Below are positions 53,301 to 60,791 of a stretch of 64,000 nucleotides of DNA, one piece after another; position 1 is the first letter of the stretch, and every line of letters starts with the position of its first letter. Source of the stretch: Peptoniphilus gorbachii. Lineage in GTDB: Bacteria > Bacillota > Clostridia > Tissierellales > Peptoniphilaceae. The stretch is taken from positions 62,001 through 126,000 of the forward strand of contig NZ_JAFBDH010000006.1 in assembly GCF_016908115.1 (NCBI RefSeq), in the 5' to 3' direction. The position numbers and the translations under genes were made by a program. The notes beneath the pieces were generated by a model that had not been told where the DNA came from, did no database searches, and worked only from the letters and a program-made list of their open reading frames with translations.

Positions 53301-54664
53301 GCAAAAGTTTCAAGAAAAGAACCACAGCCAGCAGAGCAAGCTTCATTTAATAAAATAGATTCTATTACACCATTTTTTATTTTCATGGACTTCATGTCCT
53401 GTCCACCAATGTCTAAAATAAAATCAACTTCTGGATCAAAATACTTAGCAGCAGTAAAATGTGCTATAGTTTCTACTTCTCCAAAATCTAAATTTAGAGC
53501 TGCTTTTAAAAATTCTTCACCATAACCAGTTGTACCACAGCCTGCAAAATATGCTTTTTCATTTTTTTCCTTATAAATTTCTTTTAGATTTTCTATGGCA
53601 ATTTCAAGTGGGTTTCCCTTATTTGAGCCGTAGAAACTATATAAAAGTTCATTTTTATCAGAAATTGCAACAAGTTTTGATGTAGTTGAACCTGAGTCAA
53701 TGCCCAAATAAATTGGTCCCTCATAAGTTTTTAAATCAAGTTTTTTTAAGGACTTCGTCTTATGTCTTTCACGAAATTCTAAAACTTCTTCATCACTTGT
53801 AAAAAGTGGCGGCATTACTGTACTTTCTTTTATATTTATATCTGCCTTATTGTTGACCCTATTAAAAAGTTCAACAAAAGAGATTGGTTTTGAATCAAAA
53901 CTTGAAAGTGCCGCTCCAAGTGCAACAAAAATTTGTGAATTTTCTGGAGAAATTATTTCATCTTCACTTAAATCTAAAGTTTCCACAAATCTTTCCTTTA
54001 ACATTGGCAAGAAGTGTAGAGGTCCACCTAAAAAAGCAACATTTCCCCTAATAGGTCTACCACAAGCAAGATTTGAAATAGTTTGATTTACAACTGATTG
54101 AAAAACAGAAATAGCAATATCTGATTTACTTGCACCTTGATTTATTAAAGCTTGGACATCGGTTTTTGCAAATACACCGCAACGTGATGCAATTGGATAT
54201 AATTTTTTATAATTTTTTGCCATTTCATTTAAGCCAGATGCATCAGTTTGAAGAAGAGAAGCCATTTGATCTATAAAGGCTCCAGTTCCTCCAGCACAAA
54301 TGCTATTCATTCTTTGTTCAACAGAACCTTTTAAATAAGTTATTTTAGAGTCTTCTCCACCAAGCTCAATGGCAACATCAGTCTTTGGAATAAAACATGA
54401 TATCGCCTCTCTTCCTGCCACAACTTCTTGAATAAAATCGATATCAAGGAATTTATGAACTGATAATCCACCACTTCCAGTTACGTTTACAGTAACTGTA
54501 TCATATTTAAAATCATCATAAACTTCATTTATTACATCTTTTACAGTTTTTCTAACATCTGAAAAATGTCTTCTGTAAGTTTTGTACAAAATATTCAATT
54601 TTTCATCTAATATTACAAGTTTAACTGTTGTAGAACCAACATCTAATCCCATATGAATTAGCAT
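50387..54664 (-). CDS. Giant 2-hydroxyacyl-CoA dehydratase activase-related fusion protein
   Basis: A 1425-residue fusion. Two BadF/BcrA/HgdC-type ATPase modules come first: GLDVGSTTVKLVILD (residue 6) with NSICAGGTGAFIDQMASLL, and GIDSGSTTSKLVAISD (about 320) with NEACSAGCGSFLETF; both hold the Cys of the shared [4Fe-4S] site. Next are a DUF2229-type segment with cysteines (CRQCTNNCALSVNIF) and a C-terminal HgdB/dehydratase-like region with YVNNDACYPSIFVVGQFIDA, RASNYVGFIRKAL and QPFGCLPNHITGKG. Such fusions occur widely in anaerobes and couple ATP hydrolysis to low-potential electron transfer; the substrate is not known. AAGGAG is nine bases before ATG. Monocistronic; the separate ferredoxin gene lies upstream. 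Confidence 0.85.
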   Translation of the reverse strand: MLIHMGLDVGSTTVKLVILDEKLNILYKTYRRHFSDVRKTVKDVINEVYDDFKYDTVTVNVTGSGGLSVHKFLDIDFIQEVVAGREAISCFIPKTDVAIELGGEDSKITYLKGSVEQRMNSICAGGTGAFIDQMASLLQTDASGLNEMAKNYKKLYPIASRCGVFAKTDVQALINQGASKSDIAISVFQSVVNQTISNLACGRPIRGNVAFLGGPLHFLPMLKERFVETLDLSEDEIISPENSQIFVALGAALSSFDSKPISFVELFNRVNNKADINIKESTVMPPLFTSDEEVLEFRERHKTKSLKKLDLKTYEGPIYLGIDSGSTTSKLVAISDKNELLYSFYGSNKGNPLEIAIENLKEIYKEKNEKAYFAGCGTTGYGEEFLKAALNLDFGEVETIAHFTAAKYFDPEVDFILDIGGQDMKSMKIKNGVIESILLNEACSAGCGSFLETFAHSVSMSAEEFSKEATLSREPVDLGSRCTVFMNSNVKQAQKEGASVPDISAGLAYSVIRNAIQKVIKIRDPKELGEHIVVQGGTFLSDAVLRAFENLTGVDVTRPDIAGLMGALGMALISKEKSTGKSNLISEEELEKFEYKSISTNCRQCTNNCALSVNIFPNGKRYIIGNRCEKGAGRVRNKEDELPNMYRYKYERVFDYKSLPEKEAKRGIVGIPRVLNIYENYPFWHTFLTELGYSVVLSSKSSREIYEKGIETITSETACYPAKISHGHIEDLIEKGIDFIFYPAVFYEEKQFKNADNTLNCPVVAGYSEVIKNNVDAIIDGKVKFMNPFISFDDRKKLEKRLSEVFHFIPKDEVKKAVRAAYEEQDRYRLDILNEGNRILEEVNKKNQRAIVLSGRPYHIDPEINHGIPELITSLGLAVISEDGIARNVEIDSKLRVLDQWNYHSRLYRAAKFVGEHENLELVQLNSFGCGIDAVTTDQVQHILEAYNKIYTVLKIDEVSNLGAIKIRIRSLIEAAEKREFEKIDAELEGLLDDNPVMFTKEMKKDYTILMPQMAPLHFSIFEPILRQEGINIELLEDSGHKVVNEGLKYVNNDACYPSIFVVGQFIDAVKSGKYDTNRLALLMSQTGGACRASNYVGFIRKALKDAGYGHVPVIGLSFQGIEKHTGFEFDKKQLVRLGRKLIQGMLYADLIMRLTQATRPYEVIKGSANILRDRWIDITTSENLNYSKKTFISNINKMIGEFNRLEITNEKKPKVGIVGEILVKYDPAANNHVAELLEKEGAEVVIPDLTDFMMYSFKNARAKAEKLSKSRLTAFICEMGISYIESYRKYIRMALEPTRFIVPEKIEDIIEYAEKYVDLGNQYGEGWLLTGEMVELIESGVENIVCVQPFGCLPNHITGKGVIKAIRNSYDRANIIPIDYDASASEVNQFNRIKLMLSQAKRNMEEGENKYNRGYLKKAASLKH

Positions 54665-54932
54665 ACTCTACTTCTCCTTTCAAAATAAAAAATAAATAAG
54701 TATAATTTATTTTTAAAACCTTTTTAATAATTTATTTGAATTAAGATAATTTTTATTAAAATTATTGAAAAATAATTATTGCACTTTAGAAGCACTTAAT
54801 CAATATATTTTTTAAATAAAGTTTGATATTTATTATAAAAATATTAAACATTTCTTAACATTTCGTCTTCCTCTATTATAAACCACTTTTGTGTTTTTTA
54901 GTGAAATATTTAAATTCTTTTAAAGTTTTTTG
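54665..54932. other. Intergenic stretch without a gene
   Basis: About 270 bp of AT-rich DNA between the ferredoxin terminators and the activase start. It should contain the activase promoter (TATACT at about 54695-54690 on the coding strand is a candidate -10), but no good -35 box is visible. No other structure stands out. Confidence 0.5.
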
Positions 54933-54958
54933 AAAAAAAAAGAGAAAGTTAATTCTCC
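54933..54958 (-). terminator. Second terminator after the ferredoxin gene
   Basis: GGAGAA/TTCTCT arms with one G-T pair, then a run of eight T on the reverse strand. It backs up the stronger hairpin 35 bp upstream. Confidence 0.6.
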
Positions 54959-54991
54959 TCTTACAATTTAAATTTAATTTTAAAAATAAAA

Positions 54992-55016
54992 AAAGATAGG
55001 CCCATAACCTATCTTT
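54992..55016 (-). terminator. First terminator after the ferredoxin gene
   Basis: AAAGATAGG (54992-55000) and CCTATCTTT (55008-55016) form a perfect 9-bp stem, with TTTTATTTTT following on the reverse strand. Confidence 0.9.
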
Positions 55017-55027
55017 CTTTTAAATAA

Positions 55028-55198
55028 TTAGTCTTCAGGATTTGGAGCTCCAACTGGACAAACAGCTGCACAGCTACCACAATCGATACATTGAGCTTCG
55101 TCAATTGAATAAATATCTCCTTCAGAAATACATCCAACAGGACATTCTGGTTGACATGCACCACAAGCGATGCAAGAATCATTAATTACATATGCCAT
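55028..55198 (-). CDS. 2[4Fe-4S] ferredoxin
   Basis: A 56-residue bacterial ferredoxin. It begins AYVINDSCIACGACQPECPV and continues AQCIDCGSCAAVCPVGAPN, two complete C-x-x-C-x-x-C-x-x-x-C-P clusters, each binding one [4Fe-4S]. It would serve as the low-potential electron carrier of fermentation and could feed the adjacent activase-type protein, though that is only proximity. I place the start at ATG 55198, just after CCTCC (GGAGG) at 55206-55210; a longer frame to 55249 has no ribosome site. It has its own extended -10 promoter and two terminators. Confidence 0.93.
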   Translation of the reverse strand: MAYVINDSCIACGACQPECPVGCISEGDIYSIDEAQCIDCGSCAAVCPVGAPNPED

Positions 55199-55216
55199 TT
55201 TATTTACCTCCATAAA

Positions 55217-55225
55217 ATTATACCA
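55217..55225 (-). promoter_or_regulatory. Extended -10 promoter of the ferredoxin gene
   Basis: TGG-TATAAT (TATAAT at 55222-55217), about 19 bases before the start codon. Confidence 0.6.
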
Positions 55226-55465
55226 AAATTTATGAATTTTTATATTCATAATGTTCTGTCATAATAATAACATAATAATTTTAAATTTTCAATCATTATT
55301 GTTCTTTTTTTATGATTAAATTTTTATTTTTCTATGCCTTTATATTAATTTCCCCAAATTAATGAGCTTTTATAAGGCTTTTAACTTTTAAAATTTTTAA
55401 AAAATTTATTTTATAACTTTTAAACTATTCATTAAAACTAATAATTCATAGCATTTTACTATGTT

Positions 55466-57526
55466 TTATTCTTCCCTAAAAACTCTAAGAGAATTTAATA
55501 TACAAATTAAGGCAACTCCTACATCTGCAAAAACTGCAAGAGGCATAGATACATATCCAACTGCACCAAAAATTAAAACTAGAACTTTTAAAAATAAAGC
55601 TATAAAAATATTTTGGTAAGCAATCTTTTTTACTTTTTTTGCAATGTCAATTCCTCTTACAACAGAAGAAATGTCATTTTTTAATAAAACTATATCAGAA
55701 GTTTCTATTGCTATATCGGATCCACTGCCCATACTTATACCAAGATAAGCACTTGCAAGAGAAGGTGCGTCATTAGTTCCATCTCCTACAAAGGCAATTT
55801 TTTTATTTTTTTCAATTTTTTTAATTTCCCTAACTTTATCATCAGGAAGAAGTGAGCCCTTGTAATAATCTATTCCAACTTCACTTGCTATTTCCTTAAC
55901 TACATTTTCTTTATCACCAGAAAACATATAAGTCTTAATTCCCCTATTGTGAAGATTAATTACACTTTCTTTAACACCATCTTTTATCTCATCTTTTAAT
56001 TTAATTATTCCTAATATTTCCTTCTTATCTGCAACAAATACATCTACGTAATTAGAATTTGATTCATTTTCAAGTTTTAAAGAAAAATCATCCATTAATT
56101 TTTTATTTCCAACAAGATAAGTTTTTCCTTCTAATTCAAATTCAATTCCCTTTCCACCAAAATTCTTTAAATCTTGTGGAATTTTTTTCGTTTCAAAACT
56201 TTTTACAATTGCCTTTCCAATTGGATGTGTTGAATACATTTCTCCAACAGAAGCAATTTCTAAGATCTCATCTTTGGAAGCTTTTATTTCTTCAACTTCT
56301 GCAATTGTAAATTCTCCATTGGTAACTGTACCAGTCTTATCAAAGGCAATCCCCTCTATATCAGTTAGAGCTTCAATAGAATTTCCACCCTTTACAAAAA
56401 TTGATCTTCTAGAAAGTGAACCTATTCCAGCAAAAATTGTCAAGGGAACAGAAATTGCCAAAGCACAAGGACAAGATATTACTAAAAATATTGCCGCCCT
56501 ATAAATTGATTCTTTAAAAGTTAGTGAACTTGCAAAATTTAAAACTAGGAAAAGTAAGACTGCAAGTCCTATGACAATAGGTGTGTAAATTTTTGCAAAT
56601 CTTGTGATGAATTTTTCAACTTTTGCCTTGCTACTACTAGCGTTTTTAACCATATCTATTATTTTTGCAATAGTTCCCTCTTTATATTCTTTTGTAACTT
56701 CAACTTCTAAAGAGGAATCTAAATTCACAAAACCAGAAGTTATTTCATCTCCAACTTCAAGAGAAATTGGTGCAAATTCACCAGAAATATTTGAAGTGTC
56801 AAGATTTGATGAACCCTTAATTATTTTTCCATCAAGTGGCACTTTTTCTCCAGGCATAATTACAATAATTTCACCCACAGAAACTTCTGCAGGATCAACT
56901 TTTTTTATTGCATCAGCTTTTTTTAAATTTGCAAATTCTGGTTTTAATTTTAAGGCTTCTCTAATTGATTTCTTTGAACTATCTACAGCCCTATCTTGAA
57001 TTATTTCGCCAACAGTATAAAATAGCATTACAGCAACAGCTTCGGCATATTCTCCAGCAATTATGGCTGCAATAGATGCCACAGTTATTAGAAATTTTTC
57101 ATCCATAAAATTTCCAGTAGCAATTTTTGAAATGGAAGCTTTAACTACGTCGTATCCAATAATTACATATAAAACTATATAAGAAACAAATCTAATTTTT
57201 TCAGGAAGATTTAAAAAATGTAGAAATATTATTCCAAAAAAGACAAAGATACACTTGTAAATAGAAAAGTTTTCTTCCTCCTCTTCTTCCTCAATCTCTT
57301 CATTTAAATCTTCTGTAACTGTTACGCCATCTTCTATGGAGTCAACTATTTCTTGAATCTCACTTTTTAAATCCTTAGATTCTTTTTCAGATTCAAAAGT
57401 AAGCTCATCATTTAAAAAATCGTAGTTGAGATTTATCATGCCAGGCGTATCTTTAAGTTTTTCTTCAATTTTTCCTGCGCAGTTTGCACAAGTAAGTCCC
57501 TTTAAGTGAAAAATATATTTATTCAT
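55466..57526 (-). CDS. Heavy-metal translocating P-type ATPase (zinc/cadmium type)
   Basis: A 686-residue P1B-type ATPase. An HMA domain (1-70) has the metal pair GLTCANCAGK, then a Glu-rich linker (about 74-87). The membrane part has eight segments, with the ion-binding SCPCALAI at 351-356. The cytoplasmic part shows DKTGTVTNGE with the phosphorylated Asp at 396, the HP motif STHPIGKAI (about 432-440) and GDGTNDAPSL (about 581-590). The C-P-C site with D-x-G near the C-terminus (FADVGVALICILN) fits Zn/Cd/Pb export (ZntA/CadA-like) better than copper. GGGAGG precedes ATG. Its promoter and operator-like site are at 57544-57598. Confidence 0.9.
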   Translation of the reverse strand: MNKYIFHLKGLTCANCAGKIEEKLKDTPGMINLNYDFLNDELTFESEKESKDLKSEIQEIVDSIEDGVTVTEDLNEEIEEEEEEENFSIYKCIFVFFGIIFLHFLNLPEKIRFVSYIVLYVIIGYDVVKASISKIATGNFMDEKFLITVASIAAIIAGEYAEAVAVMLFYTVGEIIQDRAVDSSKKSIREALKLKPEFANLKKADAIKKVDPAEVSVGEIIVIMPGEKVPLDGKIIKGSSNLDTSNISGEFAPISLEVGDEITSGFVNLDSSLEVEVTKEYKEGTIAKIIDMVKNASSSKAKVEKFITRFAKIYTPIVIGLAVLLFLVLNFASSLTFKESIYRAAIFLVISCPCALAISVPLTIFAGIGSLSRRSIFVKGGNSIEALTDIEGIAFDKTGTVTNGEFTIAEVEEIKASKDEILEIASVGEMYSTHPIGKAIVKSFETKKIPQDLKNFGGKGIEFELEGKTYLVGNKKLMDDFSLKLENESNSNYVDVFVADKKEILGIIKLKDEIKDGVKESVINLHNRGIKTYMFSGDKENVVKEIASEVGIDYYKGSLLPDDKVREIKKIEKNKKIAFVGDGTNDAPSLASAYLGISMGSGSDIAIETSDIVLLKNDISSVVRGIDIAKKVKKIAYQNIFIALFLKVLVLIFGAVGYVSMPLAVFADVGVALICILNSLRVFREE

Positions 57527-57543
57527 AATTACCTCCCAAAAAA

Positions 57544-57598
57544 TATAATTCGATACTTGTTCATATATTCATTATATGCCATTTAAGATTATTGTCAA
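57544..57598 (-). promoter_or_regulatory. Promoter and CzrA/SmtB-like operator of the metal ATPase gene
   Basis: Read leftward: -35 TTGACA (57598-57593), 16-bp spacer, -10 TATAAT (57576-57571). Just after it, TATATGAACAAGTATCGAAT (57567-57548) resembles the 12-2-12 operator of ArsR/SmtB-type zinc repressors such as CzrA (their left half is typically ATATGAACA). The second half-site is imperfect. No ArsR-type gene is in the window, so the regulator would be encoded elsewhere. Confidence 0.55.
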
Positions 57599-57702
57599 TA
57601 CAAATTAAACTTTAATTTTAAAAAATATATGAGATAATATATAAAGAAATTTCCATGTGAAGTTAGTCTTTAAAAACTTTTTAAATTTTTTGTAAAAAAT
57701 AG

Positions 57703-57731
57703 TTGACAAAAATCAACTGGTCCGTTAGAAT
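57703..57731 (+). promoter_or_regulatory. Promoter of the tRNA cluster
   Basis: TTGACA (57703-57708), 17-bp spacer, TAGAAT (57726-57731), about 37 bases before the first tRNA. Confidence 0.8.
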
Positions 57732-57767
57732 AAATAAAGTAAGTTGCTAAAGAGTGACCTTCGATTT

Positions 57768-57858
57768 GGAGAAATACTCAAGTGGCTGAAGAGGCTCCCC
57801 TGCTAAGGGAGTAGGTCCCGATAGGGTCGCGAGGGTTCAAATCCCTCTTTCTCCGCCA
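57768..57858 (+). tRNA. tRNA-Ser (GCT)
   Basis: A 91-base class II tRNA with a long variable arm. Acceptor GGAGAAA pairs with TTTCTCC before G and an encoded CCA; the anticodon loop CTGCTAA gives GCU, reading AGC/AGU serine codons. TTCAAAT marks the T loop. Confidence 0.95.
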
Positions 57859-57865
57859 ATGGTGA

Positions 57866-57942
57866 GGGCCTTTAGCTCAGTTGGTTAGAGCGCCCGGCTC
57901 ATAACCGGTAGGTCCCGGGTTCAAGTCCCTGAAGGCCCACCA
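57866..57942 (+). tRNA. tRNA with CAT anticodon (Met, possibly Ile2)
   Basis: A 77-base tRNA with encoded CCA. Acceptor GGGCCTT pairs with AAGGCCC; the anticodon loop is CTCATAA, anticodon CAU. Elongator Met and lysidine-modified Ile2 share this anticodon and I cannot separate them safely; it is not an initiator, since the first acceptor pair is a normal G-C. Confidence 0.92.
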
Positions 57943-57949
57943 TTAACTT

Positions 57950-58025
<76 letters not shown>

Positions 58026-58030
58026 TAAAG

Positions 58031-58060
58031 AGTACCAATTCTGTTGGTACTTTTTTTTTT
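58031..58060 (+). terminator. Terminator of the tRNA cluster
   Basis: AGTACCAA (58031-58038) and TTGGTACT (58044-58051) with a short loop, running into a long T tract. Confidence 0.93.
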
Positions 58061-58091
58061 CAAATATAACTTAATAATATAATTATATTAA

Positions 58092-58122
58092 AAACACACT
58101 AACATTTATTGTCAGTGTGTTT
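58092..58122 (-). terminator. Hairpin at the end of the small broken gene
   Basis: AAACACACT (58092-58100) and AGTGTGTTT (58114-58122), followed leftward by TTTTTAAT. It overlaps the stop codon of the extended reading frame. Confidence 0.65.
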
Positions 58123-58287
58123 AAATTCCTCATCATTAATTTTTTCAAAAAGTTCTGGTGGATACAAATAATCTTACTCTTCTTCATCCACAATTCTATA
58201 CCAACCCTTTTCAATGCTTATTACTTGATAAATCTTTCCATGAATCATATAAACTGGATCAGATTTACCTATATATTTAAATTTCAT
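58099..58287 (-). pseudogene. Small conserved protein gene with a premature stop
   Basis: The frame starts at ATG 58287 behind GGAGAT and reads KFKYIGKSDPVYMIHGKIYQ and SIEKGWYRIVDEEE, then hits TAA at 58174-58176. The same frame continues DYLYPPELFEKI to a stop at 58099. Small proteins of about 50-60 residues with K-Y-I-G-x-S, G-W-Y-R-I-x-D-E and D-Y-L-Y-P-P blocks are common in Clostridia, so the TAA is very likely a nonsense mutation. The 37-residue product may still be made. Function unknown. Confidence 0.65.
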
Positions 58288-58395
58288 AAGCTATCTCCTA
58301 TACTTAGCTTTAATATTTACAAACTATAAATTTTATTATTTTTTACATTAGAATAGATTATTTATTTGTCAAATATTCTAAGCATATTATTCCAA

Positions 58396-58660
58396 TTACT
58401 TATCCCTATAACGAGGACCAAATTGAGCTATTAAAATTGTATTTTTTTCAACCCTATAAACAATTCTATTCTTATCGTCAATTCTTCTACTCCAATACTT
58501 TGATAGGTCTCTCCTCAATGGTTCAGGTTATCCAATTCCTTCCTAGGGACTTCTTTCAATGTTCTTTATAATTTTTTAAAATTTTTTTTAAAGTTTTTTT
58601 ATCTTCCTTCAGCTAATAATTAAAATCTTCCCAAGCACCATCAGACCATGATTTTATCAT
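58396..58660 (-). pseudogene. YoeB/Txe-type toxin pseudogene
   Basis: Starting at ATG 58660 the frame reads IKSWSDGAWEDFNY, then a TAG replaces the expected Trp, then LKEDKKTLKKIL. After frame changes the C-terminus reads RRDLSKYWSRRIDDKNRIVY followed by RVEKNTILIAQFGPRYRDK and a stop at 58396. These are the conserved blocks of YoeB (a ribosome-dependent mRNA endonuclease): W-x-D-x-A-W-x-D-Y, L-x-G-x-x-S-R-R-I and R-I-V-Y. It overlaps the end of the antitoxin gene by 20 bases. At least one nonsense and one or more indels, so dead. Confidence 0.85.
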
Positions 58661-58910
58661 CAAAATCTAGCTTATGAATTTTTCCCTTCCCTTCTTCAAG
58701 CTCTTTTATTGATTTCCCAAGTCTTTTAATATTTTCTTGAGAATAAAAGGGATCAGCTAATATTTCAAAGGGGATTCTTTGCTCATTCACCAACTTAGTT
58801 ACATATACAGTAAGTGCTGAAGTCATATTAAGTCCCAATCATTTACAAATATCTTCCATTTGTTTTTTTAGTTCAGAATCTATTCTAAAATTTATTGTAG
58901 CTCGACTCAT
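58641..58910 (-). pseudogene. RelB/DinJ-type antitoxin pseudogene
   Basis: ATG 58910, after GAGGAGTGG, opens SRATINFRIDSELKKQMEDI, the typical ribbon-helix-helix N-terminus of RelB/DinJ. A TGA at 58839-58841 follows ICK. In the same frame it continues LGLNMTSALTVYVTKLVNEQ and RIPFEILADPFYSQENIKRL, the helix and toxin-binding part, to a stop at 58641. Without the TGA it would be an 89-residue antitoxin of normal length. A truncated antitoxin beside a broken toxin shows that the module is dead, not just silenced. The internal ATG at 58826 could in principle start the C-terminal half. Confidence 0.88.
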
Positions 58911-58937
58911 AAAGCCACTCCTCGTATATATATCACG

Positions 58938-58948
58938 ACACATTGTGT
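58938..58948 (-). promoter_or_regulatory. Operator-like inverted repeat before the dead toxin-antitoxin pair
   Basis: ACACATTGTGT is a perfect 5-1-5 inverted repeat. On the coding strand it lies between TTTATA and TATATA, 17 bp apart, as expected for an autoregulated toxin-antitoxin promoter. Weak evidence. Confidence 0.4.
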
Positions 58949-58989
58949 ATAAAACGTTATAATAAATAAAATAAATTGAAAATATTAAT

Positions 58990-59514
58990 TTAAATGATTT
59001 TAATATGACAGGACTCCATAACATCTATTGCAGATTTTTTCTTTTCATCTGTGAGTCCTTCTGTTAAATTTTTATATAGATAAATATTTTTTTCTGGCAA
59101 AAATCCCTTTACAAGTAAAGCATTTGAAACTACGCAAATATCTGTTACAAGACCTAAGAAATAGATACTATCTATTCCCTCTTTTTCATCTAAATTTTTT
59201 AAATAGTTTCCAAGTTCAACTGAAGCAAAAGTATTTTTTTCAAATTTTTTCGACTTATCAAAAGATTCTGTCTTTTTTAATTCATCTGCAATTTCGTGAC
59301 CCCAGCTTCCTTTTATACAGTGCTCTATTGGAAGATTTTCACCTTCCCTTGTCTTTAAATAATCTTCATAATGGGTGTCTAAGGTGTAAATTACTTCTCC
59401 CTCAAATTCCTTTACCTTTTCAACAACCTTATCTAAAAGTTTTTCTGTCTTTTCTCCCTTTAGAGATCCGCTAATAAAATCATTTTGCATGTCAATTACA
59501 ACTAATACCTTCAT
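58990..59514 (-). CDS. Isochorismatase/nicotinamidase family hydrolase
   Basis: A 174-residue cysteine hydrolase. VLVVIDMQNDFISGSLKGEK gives the catalytic Asp, with TLDTHYEDY and PIEHCIKGSWGHEIADEL, KFEKNTFASVELG (Lys) and IYFLGLVTDICVVSNALL (active Cys in the T-D-I-C-V motif). D-x-H and E-H metal ligands fit a nicotinamidase-like enzyme, but the exact substrate is not certain. The start is ATG 59514 after AAGGAGTGAG; a GTG 18 bases upstream lies in the ribosome-site region. It is alone, divergent from sfsA. Confidence 0.82.
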   Translation of the reverse strand: MKVLVVIDMQNDFISGSLKGEKTEKLLDKVVEKVKEFEGEVIYTLDTHYEDYLKTREGENLPIEHCIKGSWGHEIADELKKTESFDKSKKFEKNTFASVELGNYLKNLDEKEGIDSIYFLGLVTDICVVSNALLVKGFLPEKNIYLYKNLTEGLTDEKKKSAIDVMESCHIKII

Positions 59515-59547
59515 ATTCTCACTCCTTTTCACTATGATACAATAAGT

Positions 59548-59576
59548 TTTACATAATTAAAAGTTAACTGTATAAT
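59548..59576 (+). promoter_or_regulatory. Promoter of the sfsA operon
   Basis: TTTACA (59548-59553), 17-bp spacer, TATAAT (59571-59576), with a very short leader before GGGGTG and the ATG at 59592. Confidence 0.75.
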
Positions 59577-59591
59577 ATTTTGGGGTGAATT

Positions 59592-60296
59592 ATGAAATAC
59601 AAGAGCACTATAAAGGCAGAATTTTTATACAGAAAAAATAGATTTATAGCAATTTGTAAAAAAGGTTTTTTAAGCTTAACAGTTTATGTTCCAAATACTG
59701 GCAGGTGCAAGGAACTTCTCACAGAGGGTGCAACAGTTTTTCTAACTTATGATGACAATCCCAATAGAAAGACTTCTTACACTTTAATTGCTGTTATGAA
59801 GGGCGAAAAAATGATAAATATTGATTCCCAAGCTCCCAACCAAATTGTGGAAGAAGCTCTATTAAAAAATAAAATTGACTTAGGATTTAAATATAATAAA
59901 ATAAAAAGAGAATACACTCATGGCGATTCACGCTTTGATTTTTATTTAGAAGGGGAAAATAAAAAGGCTCTTTTAGAAGTTAAGGGCGTAACTTTAGAAA
60001 AAAATGGCATTGTCGCCTTCCCCGATGCACCAACATCAAGAGGTCTCAAGCACATAAAGGGTCTCATAAATTCAAGGGATGAATATTTAACTTACCTTTT
60101 ATTTGTAATTCAAATGAAAGATGTAAAATTTTTCACGCCAAATTATTTGACAGATGAAAATTTTTCAAAGGGACTTTTAGAGGCAAGTAATAATGGAGTT
60201 AAAATTCTTGCTTATGACTGCCTTGTTAGGAGAAATTCTCTTGAAATTTCAGAAAAAGTGCCTGTGATTTTGGAGGAAAAATGGAATTTAGACTAG
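59592..60296 (+). CDS. sfsA: SfsA family DNA/RNA nuclease
   Basis: A 234-residue SfsA protein. It shows YVPNTGRCKELLTEGATVFL near residue 33, KTSYTLIAVMKGEKMINIDS, HGDSRFDFYLEGENKKALLE with VKGVTLEKNGIVAFPDAPT, the PD-(D/E)xK-like core with S-R-F-D-F and E-V-K, and a C-terminal LAYDCLVRRNSLEI. SfsA was named for maltose regulation; the fold is that of a nuclease. GGGGTG is five bases before the ATG. Its end overlaps the acetyltransferase start by 16 bases. Confidence 0.92.
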   Translation: MKYKSTIKAEFLYRKNRFIAICKKGFLSLTVYVPNTGRCKELLTEGATVFLTYDDNPNRKTSYTLIAVMKGEKMINIDSQAPNQIVEEALLKNKIDLGFKYNKIKREYTHGDSRFDFYLEGENKKALLEVKGVTLEKNGIVAFPDAPTSRGLKHIKGLINSRDEYLTYLLFVIQMKDVKFFTPNYLTDENFSKGLLEASNNGVKILAYDCLVRRNSLEISEKVPVILEEKWNLD

Positions 60297-60784
60297 CAAA
60301 AGAAATAGATAGAGAAAAAATAGAAAAAATTTATGAAGATGGTTCCCTTAAATTAAAATCTCTTGGCATAAATCAATGGCAAGGAAAGGAAAAACCAAAT
60401 CTCAATGATTTTACAAATTTAGAGGACAATAAAATTATTTATGTCCTTGAAGATGAAAAAGAAATTGTCAGTACCCTAATTATTTATGATCACGATGATG
60501 ATTATGAAAATAATCTTCATGGAAAATGGAATAGTCCAAAGCCCTACCTTGCTCTTCACAGAATTGCAACTTTAAGCTCTCAAACAAAAAAAGGCTACGG
60601 AAGAAAAATTATTGAATTTGCTGAATCTTATGCAAGAGAAAATAATTTTAAATCTGTGAGAATTGATACCCATAGAGAAAATAAGTCTATGCAAAGTCTT
60701 TTAAATTCTCTTGGCTATTCTTATGTGGGCATAGTTTATCTTGGTGGCACAAGAGAAAGATTTGCCTATGAAAAAATATTGTGA
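60281..60784 (+). CDS. GNAT family N-acetyltransferase
   Basis: A 167-residue acetyltransferase. It begins FRLAKEIDREKIEKIYEDGS, has GINQWQGKEKPN, then YLALHRIATLSSQTKKGYGR with the acetyl-CoA motif K-K-G-Y-G-R-K-I, SVRIDTHRENKSMQSLLNSL and GYSYVGIVYLGGTRERFAYE. The G-x-x-Q-W and D-T-H-x-x-N blocks occur in GNAT proteins with small-molecule substrates; I cannot name one. GGAGG lies five bases before ATG. It overlaps sfsA by 16 bases and is followed by the DUF6440 gene after seven bases. Confidence 0.85.
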   Translation: MEFRLAKEIDREKIEKIYEDGSLKLKSLGINQWQGKEKPNLNDFTNLEDNKIIYVLEDEKEIVSTLIIYDHDDDYENNLHGKWNSPKPYLALHRIATLSSQTKKGYGRKIIEFAESYARENNFKSVRIDTHRENKSMQSLLNSLGYSYVGIVYLGGTRERFAYEKIL

Positions 60785-60791
60785 GGTTAAT

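Noticed and set aside
53217-53525. Plus-strand frames inside the activase gene
   Set aside because: Antisense shadows of a 1425-residue conserved protein; no start signals or family resemblance.
58839-59024. Antitoxin frame starting at 59024
   Set aside because: The extended N-terminus overlaps the hydrolase gene and has no ribosome site; the ribbon-helix-helix protein begins at 58910 after a strong GAGGAGTGG.
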